64,000 nucleotides of DNA, taken from assembly GCA_958450325.1 (NCBI GenBank), contig OY288249.1, positions 62,312,166 through 62,376,165 on the forward strand, given 5' to 3'. The position numbers were made by a program, and so were the translations under genes. Source of the DNA: Agrostemma githago. Its lineage: Eukaryota > Streptophyta > Magnoliopsida > Caryophyllales > Caryophyllaceae. The notes beneath the pieces are model-generated. The model saw nothing but the letters and a program-made list of their open reading frames with translations. It was not told the origin of the DNA and searched no databases. This document shows, in pieces, positions 56,914-64,000 of the stretch; position 1 is the stretch's first letter, and each line of letters starts with the position of its first letter.

Positions 56914-58479
56914 CTAATTCATCCCCAAAATAACATCAAAGTAGGGAAATGAAAATTCTATCAAGTTTGCCTTAAAATCATGATCACCAATAAAAACTGA
57001 CACATCCCTATAAACACTCTTATAGTTTACTAAGTCCCCAGATGGCATGGCAAAATCATAATCCACAATTTCACTAGATTCAACATTCATTTTATCCACA
57101 AACTTAGTCGAAATAAAAGAGTGAGATGCACCAGAATCAAATAAAATATGAGCTAAAATAGAATTCACTAGAAAATTACCCGAAACAATATCTGTGTTCT
57201 CGGCTTCCTCCCTATTCATGACATAGAGCTTCCCAGTAGGCTTTTTGCTATCCTGTGCAGCATTTACTTGGCCAGCGGGTTTACTATCTGCGGTAATGTT
57301 GGTCTGAGTCGGAGCTGGATTCTTAAAATTATTGTTAGTTTGGGACCTACCAAAATTCTGTGTGTTCCCATGACTCTCAAATCGGTTACTCTGATTCACA
57401 CTAGCACTAGCAGTTTGCGTAGCACAAGGTTTTCCTGCCTTCTTGTTCCTACACTCAAATTCTCGATGTCCTAACTTCCCGCACCAGTAGCATGTCACCT
57501 TATTTCCCTGACAGTCAACGCCTGGGTGATCTCCCTTGCATAACTTACAGTAGTAATGTGGGGTAAAGTCATTTGTTGTTCCCTGGTTTCTACCTCTCCA
57601 GCTATTCCCTTCTTTCTTTCCATTCCCGCCAAAAGATCGGGACTTATGTTGAGTGCTATTATTAGTATTGAAATTCACTTTCTTCGCCGGGGTGTCAGAT
57701 TGACTCCCCTGAAACTCTCTCTTCTTAGTCCTAGTACTTGCCATCTCAGCCTCCATCTTCTGGTTACTCCTCTCAATATTAACAGCCCTAGCATAGACAT
57801 CTCTTAATGAAGTGAATGTCTCTCCAGCAAATCTACCCTTAATCTTCCAATGTAACTTATCCTCAAACCTAGATGCTTTAATTCCCTCAGTTGGCACTAG
57901 CTCCTTAGCAAAACGACTAAGCTCAATAAATTTATTATAAAAGTCTTTCACACTCATCTCATCAGTTTGCTTTAGGTCTCCAAATTCAGCTAATTTTTTA
58001 TGTTTCACATGTTCTGGGAAAAATTCTGCTTCTAATATCTCCTTAAGAGTATCCTAGTCTTTATCATATAATGTGTGTGTGCCATTAGGATTTCTTATTC
58101 TAATTGGTTTCATAAAGTCCTCTTTAACGGTCTGCCACTAAATGTCCGCCTCTTCTTTCAAATAGAAGACAGCGATCCTAGCCTGAAATTCATGTGGACA
58201 ACCTACAGCTAGAAAATTTTTCTCGATTTCCCTAACCCAATTATCTAGTTCATTAGGATCCCCTTTCCCAGTAAAGGTCGGCGGTTTCTTCTTCTGTACC
58301 GCTTCAGACATTCCAGTAACAGTTGGTGTAGGATCATTCTCATTCTCAACCCTATCATTCATATTCCGGGTAACAGCGGTCATTTGTTCCACAACTTGGA
58401 CAAGAGCTGCATTCTGAGCTATCAATTGTGCCATCATAGCGACCATATCATTGTTTTCATTTTCTCTTCGTGGAGGCAT
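56914..58479 (-). pseudogene. Gypsy gag and protease with two in-frame stops
   Basis: The frame starts with ATG 58479 (MPPRRENENND). It crosses stops at 58138-58140 and near 58054, then stays open from 58008 to 56914. It has a gag capsid region (VKDFYNKFIELSRFAKELVP), a zinc knuckle (CYWCGKLGHREFEC) and the retropepsin site (LFDSGASHSFISTKF). The frame is otherwise continuous, so only stop mutations, not shifts, separate it from an intact gag-protease. Pol further on is far more decayed. Confidence 0.9.
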
Positions 58480-58760
58480 TATTACTATAGATATAAACAA
58501 TATTCTATTAAGTCCAAGTATAAGAAGATTCAATCATAAATCACAAATATTAATGTAAGTAACATTCATCTTTATCACAGTTCAATTAGGTAAGAATAGT
58601 AACAGTACTAAACCACGACAATTATAAATATAAATGAGATAATTCATGCGTATGCAATGCACCCAATCCACCCAACACTCTCGGTTTTAAATTTTTTTTA
58701 AAGTAGTAATTTTTTTTAAAACCATTTCAGATTTTGCAAAACTTTTCGGAAAGACCTATT

Positions 58761-58773
58761 GCTCTAATACCAA
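58761..58773 (-). other. Gypsy primer-binding site (tRNA-Met-like)
   Basis: The minus strand reads TTGGTATTAGAGC next to the 5' LTR. It differs by one base from the usual TGGTATCAGAGC. Confidence 0.75.
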
Positions 58774-60429
58774 CTGTAACAGCCCTAAATTCTCGTGACC
58801 AAAATACAAGAATAAAACCGGAAAAATTAAAGTCGTTACTCCGCACTTAGCTCACAAGGCCAAATGTAAGGCAAAAGAATAGTATAAGAATTAAAAGAAA
58901 TATAAATTCGATAAATAATTAAATGAAAACGTTGCAGCGGAAGACTTAAGTCCCACAAAATCCAAAACGGTTTAAAACAACTTCAACCCAAAATTCAACA
59001 TAAATATAAATAGTTCGGAGGTAAATGTTAAATAATAAAGTCCTTCCTTGCTCAACATCCCGAAACCAAATGCACCCATGCAGCATATTAATTGTACCTA
59101 TCAACTATACCCAAAATACAAATAGGTACAGGTTCCAGCAGGGGAACGACCCAAAACAAAAAGGACGTCAGCAAAGCAGAGTAAAATATATTATAATGAA
59201 AACGCAACACAATAATTATAATTTGTAGCAAACTGAAATCAGAGTTAAATATCACTGTCTCGATACCAAACCAAAAATATTGTGAAAATAGTAGTCAAAA
59301 CCAAAATCAACCAAAATATATTGTCACCACCTGTGTTCCAAGGTCCTACCCTTTTAGCACGATCTAGAGGTACCACCTATGCTTAGCTAGACTTACTATA
59401 GTGCGCACTACTCACATTTGGGCAGTCAGTAGGATGAGGCTGCCAAAAGAGGAAGTCTAACTACCTAGCAAGTGGGGGGCCGGAAAATCCCACTTAACAC
59501 AACTCGGGCCAAGAGTTCATTTTCGGGACGAAATCCCAGGGACGTCTCAAACGCACCTTAAACCTCATATACCAACAGAGCTCCCGGAGTCTGTTATAAC
59601 CACTAAAAATTGTACCAAACAATAACAAGATGTGACTTGTGTCACAAAGTTCCAATATCCAAAATATCACAAGAGTATCATAAAAATTCACCATTGACAA
59701 AATAATTATAAACTGTTTCAAAAATATAATTTAAACCGAACATGCTCTTTACTTAAAGGTGAAAAGGTCAAAACGTCCTTACCTCTCAAGACGGTCAATC
59801 CGCGCTAATATTAATCCAGAAATTTTTTCACCTCGAACCCACAAGCTACAATAATATAATTTGGTTCAAAACTCTCGTTAATAATATTAAATCCACTCAA
59901 GTTGTACACCAACTTATAACTAATTAAATATGCCTGAATGCTAGCCTCATAACCCAAATTATCTATCTAAAAGATATACTCCCTCACCCTAAAATTATGG
60001 ATTAAGAATGTCCATTACTATAACTCACAACTCCCTTCACGTATGCCTATCACCAATTTGTCAGACTTCTTGGTTAACAAAGCGGGGTTATGTCATCTTA
60101 ACACGGTAGCATCGAATGCCACAATAACACTACTTCGTAAGTAAAACTACGCCCAATAAAATCCCCAAATCCGATATCGAAATCCTAATATCAACAAATA
60201 AGACACCTCTTCCCGCCACTAATCGACAATCACTACTAGAAAAGATGGCAAAAAAATCATCTTAAAATGCCCTAAGACACCATTTTGGAGATGATCTCCA
60301 GGTCAAAGGTGTCTTAGGGTAAGAAATCATATGAGAAAAATGGTTTCTTTGCTTATGCTTTAGAAACCAATTTAAAAAGATAAATGGTTTCTTTGGTCCT
60401 TGAGAAAGACACCTTTTGGCAGAGATAAA

Positions 60430-60580
60430 TGGTTTCTTATCTAAACTTAATAAACCATGTACTTCACTTAAATGATTTCTTTGCTACCAACTTAATAAAC
60501 CATATAACACACTTAAATGATTTCTTTGCTTATCAACTTAATAAACCATGTAACACTTAAATGATTTCTTTGCAACCTTG
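60430..60580. repeat. CACTA left subterminal tandem repeats
   Basis: Three units of about 48 bp combine AACTTAATAAACCAT with CACTTAAATGATTTCTTTGC. Confidence 0.8.
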
Positions 60581-61251
60581 ATATTTAAAAAATAAAAATA
60601 AAAAATAGTAATATTTAAGGTACCCCAAATATTAAAATACAATGTACTCATTTTCATATATCAACCAAAAAATAGACAAGAATTTCCATACAATATCTCA
60701 TATGTATAAAATGATTCCAAGATATATCAAAATTACATTATTATAAGCACTCAATAATTTATGCACTATGACAAAGTATCCCAAAAAATGAGTATGTTTT
60801 CCCCAACCTCTTCATTCCGGCTTCTTCATCACTCTAACTAAAATGTCATCACGATCCTTGGATGCTATCCCTTTATCTTTACATTGTGCAAAATGCTCGT
60901 ACAAAAAAAAACTTCTCTTAGCAACAATTTAGAGATGAATAGATAATAGTATAAGTTTCAACTTTGATGCATAAATCCAATACAAATTTGTAATGACCTT
61001 CAAAATCTTGGGAAGTTTCTTTGTTCTGGATGATTTTCTCCAATCCACTTCACTCCTTTCTAGCTTCAATTGCCGAGAGTTCCTATAATATAACACATCT
61101 AAATGTTAGCATTTCACAACGAAACCGTTATTTTGTTTCAATTGACGACACACATACATTTGTCACATCACTGCCTTCCACTTCCACCAAAGCATTTAAA
61201 AAGAAAGTAATAATGAATGAATGATTCAAATTTCAGACTTTTACTTTGTTT

Positions 61252-61277
61252 AAAGAAAGAAAGAAAGAAAGAAAGAG
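61252..61277 (+). repeat. (AAAG)n microsatellite
   Basis: Six or so AAAG units within the CACTA element. Confidence 0.9.
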
Positions 61278-61579
61278 AGGAGTAAGAGGTCATCTTCTAT
61301 CGTTGAAAACCTGTTACTACTAATATAAATGTGTCAGATTTATATGCAGCGGTTTTGGTGAATAAATGTTAGACTCTTTTGTCATCTTTTCTTTTCCACT
61401 ATCTCTTCTGTTTTCAACTCTATTTTCATATCAATCCCAACACCCTTCCTTCCACTCCTTTGTATCTTCCTTCTCACTAAACCGTAGATGTCTTAGCGAA
61501 AAATAGGATTATACATAAACAGAAAAGCTCTAACCATCAACAGTTAAATGAGATTGCATTATTAAGACAAATGAGGAAA

Positions 61580-61745
61580 CGCGACAACCTGTGACAACCT
61601 CATTGCCCTGGGCATGTGCATGGCTACAGCTGAGTCTCTCCGCCTGTCCAGCTGCCTTGTCCTGACCGCGGCGGCTTTCTTTGCCATCAACAATTCCTCT
61701 GCTGCATCCCCTACCTCCTCCCCCGTTCCATCCATGTACTTACTC
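61580..61745 (-). other. GC-rich exon-like segment in the CACTA element, unidentified
   Basis: This patch is much richer in GC than its surroundings. On the minus strand it has an acceptor-like TTTATGTAG on one side and a donor-like CACAG then GTTGTC on the other. One open frame between them reads through MDGTGEEVGDAAEELLMAKK. I do not recognise the protein. It is likely captured host sequence. Confidence 0.4.
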
Positions 61746-62218
61746 TACATAAATGCATCCAAATATACTACTACTGGCTTAGCTTCTATATAACACTCCA
61801 GTTGCATTAGAATGTGGAGACATTTTTGTGAAGAATAGGAATACAAGTATAAAGTATAAGACATACGGAAGGGTTTAGGCAGCAGCCGTAATTGGGGTAA
61901 GGTAAACTTGAAGGAAACGCCACATTGCTTGATTTCATTCCATAAAACCACCTTGTGATGCAATGTATGTATAGTATATCTTATGTCAGATTATAAAATA
62001 AAAATAATAAAATGTGCGAAAAGGATGGAATGATACTCCTTACTTGTGCTTAAATCAATGGCATCTTGTTGGAGGAAAACAACAACTGGGTGTTCTTCCT
62101 CTACTCCTGCTATGCTGTTGATGTTGTTGCTACCACTACCACTACCACTTTTATTATTTATAAAAGTATCATCTCCCCTAAGTTACCCAATATTGATCAC
62201 GTAAAAAATCAACTAGAG

Positions 62219-62560
62219 TTATTGAATGCCATATACTGTATTCATTCATTCTGCGCTCACTTTCCTTCGTGATTGAATGCCATTTTTCTGTTTGTAGACA
62301 GACGCTGTGAGCCTGTGATCGATGACAATAAGCCAAGACCAAGGTGCGGAAAAACACCATAATTGAATGCCATAATACTGTATTTATTCATTCTGTGCTC
62401 ACTTTCCTTCGTAATTGAATGCCATTTTTCTGTCTGTAGACTGAAACAGACACGAAGCGTGACAGTTTCATGAACGCTGTCAAAAGCCAAAGACTCCTAG
62501 ACGCTCTAAGCATGTGAATGTGATCGATGACAGTAAGCCAAGACCAAGGTGAAGCAAAAA
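62219..62560. repeat. Tandem duplication of about 140-170 bp
   Basis: ATTGAATGCCATA, CTCACTTTCCTTCGT, TTGAATGCCATTTTTCTG and ATCGATGACA...TAAGCCAAGACCAAGGTG occur in the same order twice, starting near 62220 and 62361. Confidence 0.8.
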
Positions 62561-62759
62561 GAAAGACAAATTTGAGATAATAACCTTCAAATAACGTGGA
62601 CAAAGGAGAAAAAATCGAGTGGGTTCCAAGGTGATTAAACTCTGTTTCGAACCTAAATTGAAAACTCGACAAGAAGTTACGTGATCAATATTTGGACCTG
62701 AAATCGGATAAGAGAAACCCAACCCTGATATAAATCTCAAATTTTTATACAACTCCAAT

Positions 62760-62836
62760 CCGACGCAATTGAACCTCAAATCATCGACGAACCAAGTTGA
62801 AACCCTAGAAAATCGAAAATCGAAGCAACGGAAAAG
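62760..62836 (+). repeat. 75-bp direct repeat flanking the captured exon, copy 1
   Basis: CCGACGCAATTGAACCTCAA and following bases recur at 63328-63403 with only a few changes. The two copies bracket the plastid-like exon at 63018-63251. Confidence 0.85.
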
Positions 62837-63017
62837 TTGTGCCAAGGATGAATACAGATAATCTGATGTCAAATAATAGCTCGCCATAATTATCATAAAC
62901 ACAAAAATACACCAAAACGCGAATGACAATACTGGAAAAGTAGTTAAAATTGTCGAACTACCCAAAAAAATCCCTAGACATGGACATAGACATGGACAAT
63001 ACCGGAAAAGTAGGAAA

Positions 63018-63251
63018 ATGGCATGTTCATGGAATGTAATAATAACAACTCACATTTCATCGAACACCCTCTCTGCACTCTTCCCTACTTCTTCAACTCA
63101 ATTAAATCCATCTTCATCCTCTTTCATCTTCAATAATCACACTAATTACAGTACTAATCTTAATTATTGCACCTTAATCTTAAAGAAAAACCCTGTTTGC
63201 AGGGCATCTGAGTATCAATTTCCTGACCCAATTCTTAAATTTTCTGATTCT
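63018..63251 (+). pseudogene. Captured first exon of a gene for a plastid-targeted protein, unidentified
   Basis: A 78-codon open frame starts MACSWNVIITTHISS. It is rich in Ser, Thr and Asn without acidic residues for about 50 residues, like a chloroplast transit peptide. It continues with NPVCRASEYQFPDPILKF and ends exactly at a strong donor, GATTCT then GTAAGT. The downstream exons are absent. I do not recognise the parent gene with confidence. Confidence 0.55.
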
Positions 63252-63327
63252 GTAAGTTTTACGATTGATTTTTTTGTGTGTTTGATTGAATGATTTTGAG
63301 TGTAAAGATGACAATAAACACCAAGTC

Positions 63328-63403
63328 CGACGCAATTGAACCTCAAATCATCGACGAACCAAGTTGAAACCATAGAAAATCGAAAATCCAAGCAACTGAG
63401 AGT
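63328..63403 (+). repeat. 75-bp direct repeat flanking the captured exon, copy 2
   Basis: Partner of 62760-62836. Confidence 0.85.
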
Positions 63404-63425
63404 TAGGTATATTTTATACCTTTAC

Positions 63426-63525
63426 GATTGCGAGACTCGAGCTCACGATGTTGAAGAAGCTTCTTGCTGTAATCGGCTTGAGCAGTACGACGACGAACTT
63501 CATCTTCAGTAGCAGGAGTCACCAT
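63426..63525 (-). pseudogene. RPT4: Captured first exon of RPT4 (26S proteasome ATPase subunit)
   Basis: From ATG 63525 on the minus strand, the frame contains EDEVRRRTAQADYSKKLLQH followed by RELESR. This is the N-terminal coiled-coil start of the proteasome regulatory particle ATPase RPT4 (Arabidopsis: VRRRTA...KKLLQHKELESR). It then meets a possible donor (CAATC then GTAAAG). The AAA ATPase domain is not present. The parent RPT4 gene must be elsewhere. The exact exon end is uncertain. Confidence 0.75.
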
Positions 63526-64000
63526 GGATTTTTAGAGCTTCGATTTGGGGAAAAGATTGAAGGGAAGAGGAGTGTTTGCTGCGACTTGATGATATACCTA
63601 ATTTTGATTTTGACAAATCATTTTTGAAAAATGATATCTTTGGTATTTTAAACACCATTTTTTTGTAAAATGGTGTCTTTGTCGTAGTATTGTAATATTA
63701 ACACATCATTTTTTTTTAAAAATGGTTTCTTTGATATTAACTTGTATGGTGTAAAAATTCATTTGCCTTAAATAGGGTGTCTTTGTCATTATATAAGAGA
63801 TCACTTATTTAGTATAATTGATTTTTTTAACCAAAGAAGTCATTGATTATATTTAAATGGTTTCTTATTAATGATTTCTTTTGAGGTTATTCTAGTAGTG
63901 AATTGAGGACAATAGAGCCACCCCAAATAATAACTACACAACCCCCATAATTTCAGACCATAATTAATACTCAACTTACAAGACTCACACGACGCAGTTT

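Larger units (their letters stand above)
60231..63900. mobile_element. CACTA transposon carrying captured host gene pieces
   Basis: The termini CACTACTAGAA and TTCTAGTAGTG are perfect inverted repeats. The 3-mer AAT is duplicated at 60228-60230 and 63901-63903. The empty site in the partner LTR confirms the insertion base by base. Subterminal repeats carry AAATGATTTCTTTGC and TTAATAAACCAT words. No transposase is encoded. The 3670-bp body holds exon-like pieces of unrelated genes, as in Pack-type CACTA elements. Confidence 0.93.
36934..64000 (+). mobile_element. Outer Tat/Ogre-like Ty3 retrotransposon, 5' part, interrupted twice
   Basis: The 5' LTR begins TGTAGACACCC at 36934 and ends TGTCCACA at 49023. 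A 9.66-kb relative lies inside it. Without that insertion the LTR is about 2.43 kb. Next come a tRNA-Arg-type primer site, a 1-kb leader and gag (50084-51618). At 51619 a minus-strand gypsy element interrupts the internal region, and the rest of this element lies beyond the window. Its LTR ends and leader resemble, in inverted orientation, those of the nested element, so the two are cousins. Confidence 0.85.
51619..64000 (-). mobile_element. Ty3/gypsy retrotransposon (Tekay-like chromovirus), 5' LTR cut by the window edge
   Basis: The 3' LTR (51619-53610) and most of the 5' LTR (from 58775) are near copies. The internal region holds gag-protease and decayed reverse transcriptase, RNase H and integrase in the usual gypsy order on the minus strand. 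A solo LTR sits in its integrase side and a CACTA transposon in its 5' LTR. It inserted after the outer Tat gag, with left flank GGCTC (51614-51618). The Tekay-like label rests on LTR size and gag style (MPPRRENEN) and is tentative. The coding frames contain many stops. Confidence 0.92.
58775..64000 (-). repeat. Gypsy 5' LTR, split by a CACTA element and truncated by the window end
   Basis: LTR sequence occupies 58775-60230 and resumes at 63901. About 440 bp remain outside the window, judged by the other LTR. Confidence 0.9.

Noticed and set aside
62480..62965. 161-codon minus-strand frame
   Set aside because: It crosses the internal duplication of the CACTA element, is hydrophobic and low in complexity, and resembles no known protein.

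Overview
This is plant nuclear DNA: AT-rich and intron-containing, with a eukaryotic tRNA gene, plant-type leucine-rich-repeat (LRR) genes and a dense load of plant transposons. The many short tracts such as TACTCCGTA, and CTCCCTCCG-type Stowaway elements, suggest a Caryophyllales/Amaranthaceae genome (spinach, beet or quinoa relatives). That assignment is an impression from composition; no alignment was run.

Layout. 1-18.9 kb is gene-poor. It holds a possible 5' UTR exon at the left edge, small MITEs, a SINE with perfect target-site duplications (TSDs), and an 8.5-kb Mutator-like element (5833-14343). That element was itself invaded by a Ty1/copia retrotransposon (6060-11955, which carries a CACTA transposon at 7755-11292) and by a solo LTR (12098-13429). 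18.9-34.9 kb is the gene island, with all four protein genes on the minus strand: an intronless LRR receptor-like kinase (18927-22337), a four-exon plastid membrane protein of the CPP1/CDF1 (DUF3353) family (26070-27570), an intronless secreted LRR protein (28691-30463), and a nine-exon spermidine synthase (32160-34887) with an apparent GC-AG intron. A tRNA-Glu(CTC) gene lies at 28031-28102. The four genes are not an obvious pathway.

36.9-64 kb is a nest of retrotransposons. A Tat/Ogre-like element on the plus strand starts at 36934. Its 5' LTR is split by a young, gag-only relative in the opposite orientation (39317-48975, TSD CCTAC). Its body is split after gag by a minus-strand Ty3/gypsy element (51619 to beyond the window). 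The gypsy element carries a solo LTR (53888-54632, TSD TTTTA) and, in its 5' LTR, a CACTA transposon (60231-63900, TSD AAT). The other gypsy LTR preserves the empty insertion site. The CACTA element carries what look like captured host exons, including the first exon of the proteasome ATPase gene RPT4.

Most element boundaries rest on matching terminal sequences plus exact TSDs read from the sequence. Exon models rest on splice sites, preserved reading frame and remembered family sequences. No database search or alignment program was used.
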